From positions 1 to 64,000 of the forward strand of contig JADDOH010001981.1 in the NCBI GenBank assembly GCA_016648135.1: a stretch of DNA of 64,000 nt, given 5' to 3'. Position numbers and translations under genes: made by a program. Under the pieces are notes generated by a model. It saw only the letters and a program-made list of their open reading frames with translations, was not told where the DNA came from and searched no databases. This document shows, one piece after another, positions 45,549 to 55,214 of the stretch. Position 1 is the stretch's first letter, and the number at the start of each line of letters is the position of its first letter. This DNA comes from Agrypnia vestita (lineage: Eukaryota; Arthropoda; Insecta; Trichoptera; Phryganeidae).

Positions 45549-46120
45549 TTAGTGAAATTTAAAATAAATTAAATTTTAATAAATATTATTATTAAGTTCT
45601 ACGGGTTAAGTATTTTTATGTGTTACAGCTGTTTCGGCTTGTAAGGCCATTATCAAACAGTGGATATACCGCGTACAAACGACTTATTTATACAATTTTA
45701 AGTTACCCCTTCCCCTTTAGAGTAATTAGATATTTGTGGTGAAGCCCTGTAGTAATGCAGTAGTACTAGTAGTTTTTTCCCGGGCACTTATCATTAAAGG
45801 TGCCTCGGTTAACGTTATGCTTAATTATCAAAATTCCCCGTTTTCTGCAAGTGTTATTTATAAATATTATTTTAATTTATGTCCTTGATTATTGGTTTTT
45901 TAAAAATATTTAGAAGTGGAGAAAATATCATTTTTTGTTGATTATTTAAAAGTTTAATATTTGGATCCTTTTTATATTTATTTAAAAGTTTGTGGTAATT
46001 AATTAACACAGAAAAAGATTCGTTTCGAAAATTGCTATGTTTAAATGACGTCATTGAATAACAATTGATTACATTCATTAATTTGCTATCATTAATTAAA
46101 TCAGATTTCATGATTTTCCT
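45549..46120 (-). mobile_element. Truncated Penelope-like element, reverse orientation
   Basis: On the - strand a C-terminal ORF remnant (46111-45872) is followed by the 114-bp terminus at 45662-45549. That terminus is the same sequence as each arm of the 39041-39268 palindrome (one substitution). It carries the degenerate core TTGATAATGGC..GCCGAAAC in an equivalent position. Confidence 0.7.
45872..46111 (-). pseudogene. PLE polyprotein C-terminal remnant (end of GIY-YIG region)
   Basis: A 79-codon frame ending LLNNQQKMIFSPLLNIF. This parallels IINNQKNLTYSPILNMF at the end of the PLE ORF at 13916-14695. The GIY and YIG motifs themselves lie upstream of what remains and are lost. Non-functional. 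Confidence 0.6.
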
Positions 46121-46382
46121 ATATCTCCTATTTTATTACAAAATAATCTTTAAAATAATTATTACGAATGTCTAGATTCTTGTACTAAGCAAAGAAACTT
46201 TTATTTTTATAACTTAATCTTGGGACGTCCAAGGACAGGATTGGAATCCTGGATGTATATGTATTGTAATAATTGATGGATTTGAATTTAATTATATTTA
46301 TTATATTACTATTCGAGTTTCGAGAGTATCAGATCCTCTCATTATCAATATATTTTAAATTTTAATTATTTATGTATTTCAG

Positions 46383-46589
46383 AGCATACCCTCATATCGA
46401 CCAAGGACAGATATGCCTATGAGTGGATCTCCGCCCCAAGGAACAGGGCGGGTCTGGTGTTCGAGGTCCGCGCCCGCAAGGCCGTCAGGGTGGCCCTGAG
46501 CGACCAGAGGAAGATCACAGACTCCATGTACCACGTCACCATAGGGGATGGAGACAATTCGCTAACGTGGATCGGCCGAGGGCAACATG
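46383..46589 (+). CDS. CPAMD8: CPAMD8-like, window exon 2 (N-terminal half of FAMeT domain)
   Basis: Internal exon between TATTTCAG and G|GTAACT, phase 1 at both ends, 207 bp (69 codons). It encodes KDRYAYEWISAPRNRAGLVF, then EVRARKAVRVALSD and MYHVTIGDGDNSLTWIGRG. This is the first half of a Methyltransf_FA (farnesoic acid O-methyltransferase-like) domain: F-x-V-x-A-x-x-x-x-x-[VI]-x-L-S, then Y-x-[VI]-x-IG-x-x-x-N-x-x-x-x-I-x-R. In A2M-family proteins this insertion before the thioester domain is known from CPAMD8. The name is historical; enzyme activity is not implied, and a ligand-binding or structural role is more likely. Confidence 0.85.
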
Positions 46590-47269
46590 GTAACTAATGT
46601 TTTTCTGTTATCCTGGGTAGTATTTTTCCAAAAAAGTAGTCAAATTTAAATCAAACTTATTTGGGCACTTGAGATTAAATTCAAATAATCTGTTAATAAG
46701 GCTGAATTTTAATTTGCTTTCTTTCAGTTCCTCCCTATGTGCGATACTTTACCTCTAAAGAGTGGTGTTAAAGTGTTAAAGTTTATATAAAAATGTTATT
46801 TGTGTAAAAATGTTATTCATTAGTGACACGAATAATCCGCACAATGTTGTACAATTTTTTTTTATTTATAGAGACACTAACAAGATAATAGGTACATGAT
46901 ACTCTAATAATAAAACATCATAAATGAAGACTATGCCTATTATCCCAATTACATGCGTGTTCGGCACGCTCTAGTAACATGTAATTTTGCATTTAAGTAT
47001 ATTTTACATGTACATTTATGTGTATTGTATATTTATTTAGTGATTGTATGTAGTGCGATTAGTATTTAATAAATAATTGATTCAATGGATCAATAGATTC
47101 AGGCCATCGTTTAGAAAATGGATGTTGTGTATGAATGAGTTTTTGAACGTATTATATGTATTGTTAGCAAGATAAAACATTAAAATAGCGTTTCTATAGA
47201 ATATTATGGTTAACCTTAATACGAACCTGTCCGTCCCTCTATAGGATTATTTGAAAGCATGCTAATAAT

Positions 47270-47405
47270 AATAATTGCCTCTAACTGAGCCAAAAGCCTG
47301 TGCTATGAAAATATGACTTACTTGCTGATGTTCCGGAATGGGGCTCGAACCACCGACCACCAGATCACTAGGCGAGCATCATGACCACAATACCAACAAT
47401 ATTTA
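47270..47405 (-). repeat. tRNA-derived SINE (family S1), reverse copy
   Basis: The - strand reads GTTGGTATTGTGGTCATGAT (A-box region), GCTCGCC, then GGTCGGTGGTTCGAGCCCC (B box), then GCAAGTAAGTCATATTTTCA, the body shared with 27975-28165. The B box here is the best preserved of the family. Confidence 0.7.
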
Positions 47406-48033
47406 ATATTTAATCATCTCAAGTATACGTTTGACTAAAAAATAATTATTAATTCATATAAAAAAAATAAAAAATCGTAAAAACAACGAAATTATTATTA
47501 TTGGGATAAAATTTATTTAATGAAACGTGATTATTGAATATATAAAAGCTGACGGTACGGAAAAACAAAAATAAATTAATAACTTTATTGATCTGTAGTA
47601 TTTACAGTGTTGATAAACATTTGTCTCGATATTCTTGCAAATTCCTACAAAATTAAGTTGTTGGTATCCCCGATTTATTATTTGTTATTGCCATGAATTG
47701 CGTAATGAACAGTCGCTACGGTTTTCCCGGCAACAATATTTTTCAATTCCTTTTGTGTTCTCAAAAATATTTTATTTCTTCAGTTTTTGTATTGCATTGT
47801 ACTCGGACAATAAAATGGTTTGACTTGAAAATTCTGACAACTGCATAACGAAAAATGACGCACTCTTCCGCATCAAGAACCATTTTCTTATAAAGATACA
47901 CAGATTTATGCACGAAAATAGAAATTTAAGCCAAAATTTTTGTTAAAGGTTTCAATCGTTTTGTTCGACTTATAAAAGCGTATTAATTTATAATATTCGA
48001 TATTTGTTACTTTAGTCATAGTTCAATGTTTTA

Positions 48034-48438
48034 TCTTTACTGATATATAAAGAAGTATAGTTTGTAAGTTTGGATGTAGGGGGTAATCTCCGTAACTACT
48101 CATCCGATTTCTAAAATTCTTTCACCAATATTTAGAATGAACCTTTGGGATGGACATTAGTTAAATATTATCCCATTAAAATAAAAAGGCCTTTCGTGGT
48201 GACCAATTTTATAACTAAAATCGACGAAAAAATGGACGAGAGATGCGTTTTTTACAAACGCTGCCTAAATGGTTAGAGATATTTAAATACTTACTAAAGA
48301 GAAGTTAAAAAATTTAAAAAGTTCTATAAAAAAATCGCGACGACATATATCTATATATTAAGGTTAATACACAAAAATATAAAATATTACTAAAAGTTAC
48401 TAAAAATCTACGCGTATGAAGCCGCGCGGGTAAGCTAG
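48034..48438 (+). mobile_element. Helitron-like non-autonomous element, copy B (uninterrupted, ~405 bp)
   Basis: Starts TC-TTTACTGATATATAAAGA and ends ACGCGTATGAAGCCGCGCGG GTAAG-CTAG, followed by T. It aligns over its whole length with copy A (21020-21899) minus the insertions there. The TC and CTAG|T termini, GC-rich 3' segment and lack of coding sequence fit a Helitron-derived short element. Confidence 0.6.
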
Positions 48439-48689
48439 TAGAGGGTAAATAATAAATATTAAAATGATTGGTGCGTAAACTTATATACGCGCGATAGCAA
48501 TTGAACTTCTTTGGCAGATATAAACTACGTGTTATGCTTTATACCTTGCGTTGGAACATATCTGGACAGAATGCGCATGCGTATTCTGTCCAATTTGTTA
48601 TACAACACAAACAAAATTTGCCACCAATGACAGTTCTTCGTAGATAGATAAAAAATCTATGGTGGTATTAAAGTTAATAACAAATTTGT

Positions 48690-48870
48690 ATTTAAAAATG
48701 ATTTTATTATTTGTTTATATCAACTTATATTCATTAATTAGACCTACATATTTCGGAAAAACCTTTCCATCGTCAGAGTGTTTTATAAATGTTAAAATAT
48801 AGAAATGAATGATATGTTTTTCATAATTATTTGAAAAATTATTTTTAAATATTATTGCTGAAGTTCTTGA
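48690..48870 (-). repeat. Single PLE-like terminus with hammerhead-like core
   Basis: The - strand reads CTGACGATGGAAAGGTTTTT CCGAAAT near 48783-48750, flanked by the same sequence as the arms at 31778-32121 (ATTATTTGTTT..CAACTTATATT; GTGTTTTATAAATGTTAAAA). Only one arm is present. Confidence 0.6.
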
Positions 48871-49520
48871 TTACACAAAATTATTGGAATTTTTTTTTGG
48901 AATTGGACTTGTAGTTAAATTTAATTTATTTTATTAATAATATTTTGTTTACTTTTACATGTAAAAGTAACAAATATAAAATGAAAAATTGACATCTGAC
49001 AGATTGATGTTTTGACATTTCTCAAAAATATTTTACGAGTAGGTAAAATAAATACGTTTGTAACTTTATATTTAAAAGACGAAAAATCGGAGCTAAGCCT
49101 CCATAAATCATTTGTTGTGTAAAACAATTTTGCATAATTTCTTATTAAAAAAAAAGCTTTTTCAAGACGTAGCAAAGAATGATTTAATTCGATATTTCCT
49201 GGGGAGAAAAAGAAATCCGCTTACGATATTTACATTATCCCTCGCGTTATCACAAAGGAAATGTTTTCTGTTTTCTTTCGATATTAAATGGCTTAGGTCT
49301 TATCCCACAAAAGAAGATGTGAAAGAGACATTTCTAAAGAAGTCCCTTTTCGAATCTAATGTGACGGAAGTTTAAACGTAGTTCCGTAACCATGCAAAGT
49401 TAGATTCAAACCTTTGAACTAAAAATAGTTGCGCATTTCTGAAATGTATTACGTAATAAAATTAATTTTGTTAATATTATTAATATTTAAAGCATTAACT
49501 TTGTGTTTAGACATTATAAT

Positions 49521-49763
49521 AGAATTTAGTTAACTTAGTAAAAACCACTACCAGGTTTAAGGTATACTGGTTTCCAGACGTACGCGTCTCTTCGTCAGGA
49601 CCAACACTACACACGCATGTGAAAGTTTAACATTACTATGGTTGTGGTGTATAGTGTTGTAAACATAGTAGTGTAGTGTTGATCCTGAGAAGAGACGGAT
49701 ACGTCTCGAAACCGGTAGACCTTAAATCTGGTAGTGGTTTTCACTAAGTTAACTAACATTCTG
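49521..49763. repeat. PLE-like head-to-head terminal repeats with hammerhead-like cores
   Basis: The arms are complementary (AGAATTTAGTTAACTTAGTA against AGTTAACTAACATTCT; AAAACCACTACCAG against CTGGTAGTGGTTTT). Cores: - strand CTGACGAAGAGACGCG..GGAAACC (49598-49570) and + strand CTGAGAAGAGACGG..CTCGAAACCGG (49685-49715). The terminal TAAGTTAACT matches the PLE end at ~14815. Confidence 0.75.
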
Positions 49764-51204
49764 TTAATTTTGTTCTTCGTTTTTGTGTGTGAGCTTTTTT
49801 TCCATCAGTACCTACTCTTTATTCATAGAAATTCAGCGATTTTTTAAGTGAAACTTCATTAGTCGTGGTACAGAAAGCCTCCAAGGCCATCATCGCTAAT
49901 TATTATCATTGACTGGACTTAATTTCCTTTCTTATTCCCTATAGACGAATCCGATAGAAAGTGCTCTTCCATGTTCCGAAAAATAGAATATTCTGTACCC
50001 AAAATACATTTTTAATTCACTCATGCAAGGCTTTCAATAATAATTGCATCGATATTGACGTCTTCAATATTGGTCTTACCGCATTTAAAAGAATGTTTTA
50101 AATTATATGTATTAAATCGACTTGGTCATACACTCACTACATCTAATCTTCTCTGACTCCTAGCTACTCACCCCTTCCCTCCCATCCTCATTCCCGTGTT
50201 ACTTTCAAAACTTAAATATTGTTTGTTGATTACTATAATATATTCTCTTAGCTTTCAAATATTCTCTAATCCGACAAAGTACTGAAATTACTACGCCTTA
50301 AACATCTGTGAATCTTTGTAATTGGTTTATGCAATATACACTATGCTCTAATATTTTGATTTGATTTGATTTTGATTTTGATGATTGAAACTGTTAAAAT
50401 TCCTTTATGAAATAAATAAATAAAATTTTAAAAAATCACGTGTAATTTTAAACAAAATCATAGGTAACTTAAAAGAGAATACAAACCAAAGGGGTTGCTT
50501 AATTTTGAGCAAAATCTGCTGGTGTTTTTTTTAAATGGAGATGCTAACAAGGAATACTTTCATAACTTAACTTCAAACTTGAATAACTTAACAAAAATAC
50601 GCTTGTGCTATGAAAATAGAATTAACTTTCTGGTATTCTGTAAACATGAAATTTATGAACGCACAACATTTGTAATGTTTTGGGTATTGATTTTTGAAGA
50701 ACGACAAGCAACGATTTATTTTGTGAATCGAATAATTTTATGTTTCGTGGATGTATTTTTTCTCCTCGGACCCAAAGGATGATCAAAATCGGTCCTTTAA
50801 TTCATCTTTAACGAAAAAAAATTTACAGTTCTTAAAACATTTTATATTTGGGTTTCAACATACCACTAATAATATCTATTGATAGTTAGCTTAACTTATC
50901 TGTAGAAGGACACTATACCAAACATTGATTTGAGAGGTTTTCTTTCCAACTGTCGATCTATGTCTCCTATAGGCTACACCGGGTCCGAGGAGGTTATAAT
51001 AGAATGACTAGTTATGTAGTTATGATTGCGTTCAAAATTCTGTTAATCTCCGTCAATAGTGGTTACAAACCATTTTAATTGTATATTGTACAAAGCTTTT
51101 TAAACCCTTTCAAAAGACATCCATGTAACTGAATTCATCAATAGAATACTATTATATTAATATATACTTTTTATAGTATACTACTAGTAATTCTTGAGAA
51201 CGAC

Positions 51205-51495
51205 TTCAGATGTCTCTAGCATAATCCCTTCAAATGCATTAAAGGTTTTCAGATACAGATAGAACATATATACAACTTTAAAAATTTTTGATAATGTACG
51301 GATGTTCTTACGATGGAATTGGTGAACGTTGCATTGTGTAGAGTGATCACTTTAACCAGCTCATACAAGTCGTAGGCCCTGGGCCATCCTATAAAAAGAC
51401 TTCCATTTAGGAATCTCATATAAATAGCTTCGTCTCTGTTAGATTTCTATCATTTATTTATGAATACGATTCATTCCCTAGATTTTTAAATATAT
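51205..51495 (+). repeat. Dispersed repeat family A, full-looking copy
   Basis: Aligned with 35865-36160 through TGTCTCTAGCATAATCCCTT, GGATGTTCTTACG, TTGCATTGTGTAGAGTGATC, CAGCTCATACA and GGGCCATCCTATAAA. Same orientation. Confidence 0.75.
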
Positions 51496-52534
51496 TGTAT
51501 AAGTGTAAACGTTTAACGATTTTTCATTCCAGCTCTAAAGTAGGTAATAAGTAATAATAAAAAAAATAATAACTGTAGTAATTATATACTAACATATACA
51601 TACATGATTTTTTTTTTTTTTAAATACGATTATCGCTATTGTTTTGCAATATGGTACACAGGAAAAATTACATAGAGATCTATACATAGAAAAAAGTTTA
51701 ACACATATACGAGGGGCATAATTATCCCTGAGATAAATACAAAAAACTCTTCTGTGGAATCTGTGGAATCTATGAAATCAACATCTTATTGAAAATAAGT
51801 TTTTAAAAACAATTTCAACAGAATATAAATAAATATTCAACTTTTAAATATGGATATTGATGTGTTTACTATCAAATAGTGGACATTGGTGCTTTTGCTA
51901 TTTACATAATTGGATATTGCTACCTTTGCTGTTGCTTCAGTCTAAAATCTACTCTGTCAATTGAGTATAAAGCGACCATTTTGTCACATGATACATCCTT
52001 GGGGGATGATTGGTTGAAGTGGATAATACAGCCTTTGCTTTTAATAGTGATTTGGAAACATTATCTTGGGAGGGATAGAGCTATATAACCTATAAAATTT
52101 TAAATTCAGTGCATTGTTAATTAGTAATCTTTGATGACAGCATTTTTTTTGGATATTGCTGCCTTTATTTTTGTATCCCTCATTTGTACATTATTCAAAG
52201 TGAAAGATTCGCACGAATAGTATCATGATTAAACTAGACAATTTAATCGTTTCTACTCTTGCTCACTAGGCAAGATTATTACGACAATATTTTTTTGTTT
52301 TTGCGAGTCTTCGTAGGTACATTAATTTTATATTTGGAGAAAATCTTCGGACAATAGGCATGATGACAGTATTAAAGAATAAGTGATTTTAGAGAAGAAA
52401 ATATTTTGAAAGGATTCTAGAGAATGATCCAGTTTTAATATACACATTGAGATTAATAAGATTTTGAATAAAATAAAAGTATAAAATTGTGCAATCCGCA
52501 ATTTTAACTGCAATTTTAACTGAAACACAGGTCA

Positions 52535-52625
52535 GAGCGAATGACGTCACGCCTCAGTACCTAATCGCCGTGTCTTTGAACCGTTGCCATAGACACAATG
52601 CAATGTTAACTGAGGCTTGACGTCA
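52535..52625. promoter_or_regulatory. Imperfect inverted repeat carrying two TGACGTCA (CRE) sites
   Basis: TGACGTCACGCCTCAGT (52541-52557) is near-complementary to ACTGAGGCTTGACGTCA (52609-52625). An inner pair GTGTCT..AGACAC lies between. Each arm holds a perfect 8-bp cAMP-response-element palindrome bound by CREB/ATF-type bZIP factors. It could be regulatory, or the ends of a short foldback element. Confidence 0.4.
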
Positions 52626-53036
52626 CGTAAACGAAATGACAGCTGCGGGCGTTTTTGCGCGAAATTAAAAATATGTAGATGAAAATGCAATTAATTGCTT
52701 AAAAAGTTAGTTTATTACTGAAATAATGTTATTGTGTACCTACAATCAAGCGCGTGCAGTGGAAACATTGAAACATGACTTTTTTGTAACGTATATTTTG
52801 GGAAAAAATAAAAATCAAATATTTATACGACAGATTTTTATGATATATCAAAATATGAATACTATAATAACGATTGTGAAATATTACGAAATATATGTTG
52901 TATTTTTTTTCCTAAATAATTGGGTACGTAAAAGTCATGCTGCAATGTTTCCACTGCACGCCCCTGCCTACAATATAGAATGGTATTTCAAAATCTGTCA
53001 TCAGCAGCGGCGCTAATTACAAAACCCCCATTGCAG

Positions 53037-53256
53037 GATACAGCGTGCACCTGGCCTCGGCCGAGACGCCGGACGCGCTGTCCGGCGGCGAGTTCCGCAC
53101 CTACTGGCTGTCCTGGGAGCGGGGCGCGCTGGCGCTGGGCCGCGGCGCCGGCCCGGGGGAGGGCGGGGCAGCCGTGGCCACGTGGGCGCTGGACGCCGCC
53201 CACAAGGTGCGCCACGTGGGCTTCTCGGCGCCCTGGGGCGAGGAGGCCGAGTTCAG
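53037..53256 (+). CDS. CPAMD8: CPAMD8-like, window exon 3 (C-terminal half of FAMeT domain)
   Basis: Internal exon between CCCATTGCAG and AG|GTTGGT; it enters in phase 1 and exits in phase 2, 220 bp. It encodes YSVHLASAETPDALSGGEFR, TYWLSWERGALALGRGAG, then VATWALDAAHKVRHVGFSAP WGEEAEF. The F-x-x-[FY]W-[IL]-x-W-x-x-G-x-[IL]-x-[VL]G-x-G and hydrophobic-V-G-F-S motifs complete the FAMeT domain begun in exon 2. It is extremely GC-rich: 96 of 120 bases in 53041-53160 are G or C, against very AT-rich introns. A 615-bp MITE sits about 40 bp beyond the donor, so the reading frame stays open into the intron for a further ~130 codons; that extension is not coding. Confidence 0.88.
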
Positions 53257-54286
53257 GTTGGTTGCCACATACAACAAGTTTCCATTTCTTTTTATAAACT
53301 ACGGTCGCCGAAAAGAGACATTTTCGTACATTGACCCTACGCTACGTATCCTTATCGCACGCGTACAATTGTCTTTTTTTTTTAGATGTGAGTTACAATT
53401 ACTTTTGGCCTTGCTTGCTATGTATAAGGCTTATAATTTACCTCAGGTATTCTACTCTAGCTACTACCAGCTTTGTTGGAACGGCAGGAAGTTGTTCGTG
53501 GAACTTGGAGCTCCTTTGTTTTTGCCTATGTGGAAAGGGAACCACGGGAAACCTCTCTCAGAAGGAGTCGGACCTGAGGGGACCTTCCTTTACGTTTTAA
53601 TAACGTTAGGTTTTTGTTTTATTCGTTATTTATTACTTTTAATGTCCTGACTATATTCTCTAAGAAAGATACCACCTCTCGTGATAAGTCCTTATGACTT
53701 TTCACGGTTGTGATGTCTTTCCAGTTGACGTCCTTCTGTCTGCACGCTGCCTCCAGCTTATGTCTTTGTGTGCTGAAAATGGGACAAAACATGTTGCTGT
53801 CATGCTCGTACAGGCACAGCGAGTGAGCGTGACAACAACATAATTGTACGCATGCGACAAGGATACGTAGCGTAGGGTCAATGTACGAAAATCTCTCTCT
53901 CCGGCGACCGAAGTACAGATTAATTATAAAAATATATTGTTTTATATATGACTATGACTATCTGTAACGCGTCAAAAATGCAGTACTTTATCATGTAGGT
54001 TGTTAAAGAATAAGTTTTTATTTATTTATATAACAAAAAATGTGTAGCCTTTAGCTAGTAGATCAATTAGTGTGTTAAAAATGAGAAAAAATGTTGATCA
54101 TCAGGAACAACACGACAAATGCGTGTTTGTTCTGCAATGTGGGTATGGTGCTCTTATTCGTATTTGCGGAAAGTTAAAATGTATGTTATTTAAATATTTT
54201 TTTATGAAGCACCCTTATTTAAGACGATTATCCTCATTCTCTTTCTAAAAAAATAACACGGTCACCTATTGATGATACAATTCCAG
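53257..54286 (+). other. CPAMD8-like intron 3, largely a MITE
   Basis: GT (53257) to AG (54286). 53298-53914 is a MITE-like element; the rest (53915-54286) is AT-rich with nothing recognised. Confidence 0.8.
53298..53914. mobile_element. MITE-like DNA element with ~75-bp terminal inverted repeats
   Basis: The left end ACTACGGTCGCCGAAAAGAG.. and right end (complement ACTTCGGTCGCCGGAGAGAG..) are inverted. They share TTTTCGTACATTGACCCTAC, GCTACGTATCCTT and GCGTACAATT. It has no recognisable transposase frame, and a target duplication could not be assigned. Confidence 0.8.
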
Positions 54287-54575
54287 GGTTTGGAACTTCA
54301 ACGACGAAGCCGGCTTCTCCCAGGTGGTCCAGCTGTCGCTGCCCCACTGGGCCGTGCCGGGGTCCGCCTCCGGGGAGCTGCTGGTGGCCGGGGGGCTGGC
54401 GCTGCCCTCCGCGGCCAGGGTGGGCCGCAGGGCCGGCACCTCGGGGCCTGACGCTGACACGGTGAACCTGCCCACCAGCCTGGCCTCGGCCGCCGCAGCC
54501 CTGGCACCGCTGCTGCTCATGGAGCAGGCCAACGAAACGGAGCATGAAGAGATGATGAGGCAGCTACCAGGATTG
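54287..54575 (+). CDS. CPAMD8: CPAMD8-like, window exon 4 (entry to thioester domain; motif lost)
   Basis: Internal exon between ACAATTCCAG and G|GTAATT; it enters in phase 2 and exits in phase 0, 289 bp. It begins VWNFNDEAGFSQVVQLSLP (compare A2M 'xLxLxLPxNVV'). Then comes a GELLVAGGLALPSAARVG stretch where A2M has its ASVSVLGDIL strand, then VNLPTSLASAAAALAPLLLM EQANETEH. In A2M, P-x-GCGEQNM-x-x-FAP...L-N-E-T-x-x occupies this position. Here the CGEQ positions are replaced by a Ser/Ala stretch, one residue shorter, with no Cys and no Gln. Thioester chemistry is therefore predicted to be absent, as in some other insect family members such as Mcr. Very GC-rich. Confidence 0.85.
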
Positions 54576-54604
54576 GTAATTTAACTATTTTTTTTATTCT
54601 TTAG

Positions 54605-55012
54605 CTGTATGGAATTCATACCACAATACAGAAAACCACCAATCTAGGCCACACACACATAGTAGCAAGGAATACCACATAAGCAAATCGGGGCACGAGC
54701 AAGACAAGCGCGGCCGGCAGGTCATTGCACCATCAGCATTTCGGACGATTTCTTCACACTCACAGAGCCGCACTCCAAGACTCTTTTGTTCGTAAATTAT
54801 ATAAAAAGAGGCACATACCCTAGGCAGACATTTCAGTCTGTCACCTACTTCCGGCCGCGGCTGGAGGCTATGACCCTTATAGTATCTATCATTGTCTTTC
54901 TAATCATACTCACGTATATTTTGTAATTGTTTTATCGAGATAATAAATCATCAAATATTCTACGCCTTAGAATTTCATCTATCGCATTTCTATCGCATGA
55001 AGGTGGTGACCC
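54605..55012 (+). mobile_element. LTR fragment with promoter, poly(A) signal and Trp-type primer site
   Basis: Contains ATTATATAAAAAGAGG (TATA box, ~54797), ~25 bp on CATTTCAGTCTG (arthropod-type initiator TCAGT), AATAAA at ~54939, and TGGTGACCCG at ~55003. The last matches the first bases of the tRNA-Trp primer site (TGGTGACCC) used by CsRn1-like Ty3/gypsy elements. No gag-pol follows, so this is a truncated LTR plus PBS. The 5' limit is approximate. Confidence 0.5.
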
Positions 55013-55214
55013 GAAAAAACAATTGCTCCTAACCATCTCTAAACCCCCAAAGCTTCAATCACAAAATTGCCATCCATTCCTTGATATAGCCATTATGGTC
55101 TAGTCTATTAGGAACCCATCTGCACTTGCTATATTTCCCACCGAATGCAGCCTCTTTGCTGTCACCTTTCACCGTCATTTCACCTGTTCATAATTTCCAA
55201 AGTATAAGGCTTTT

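Larger units (their letters stand above)
44737..46382 (+). other. CPAMD8-like intron 1, holding a PLE fragment
   Basis: GT (44737) to AG (46382). Apart from the PLE remnant at 45549-46120 it is AT-rich with nothing recognised. Confidence 0.75.
46590..53036 (+). other. CPAMD8-like intron 2 (6.4 kb), repeat-rich
   Basis: Interrupts the FAMeT domain. It contains SINE S1 (47270-47405), Helitron-like copy B (48034-48438), PLE-like termini (48690-48870, 49521-49763), family A (51205-51495) and a CRE-containing inverted repeat (52535-52625). The remaining stretches (46590-47269, 47406-48033, 48871-49520, 49764-51204, 51496-52534) are AT-rich with nothing recognised; open frames near 49112 and 50495 show no domain. 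Confidence 0.75.

Noticed and set aside
53257..53650. Extension of the exon 3 frame (part of a 201-codon open frame)
   Set aside because: It passes a good GT donor in the correct phase for exon 4 and runs into a MITE; domain homology stops at the donor.
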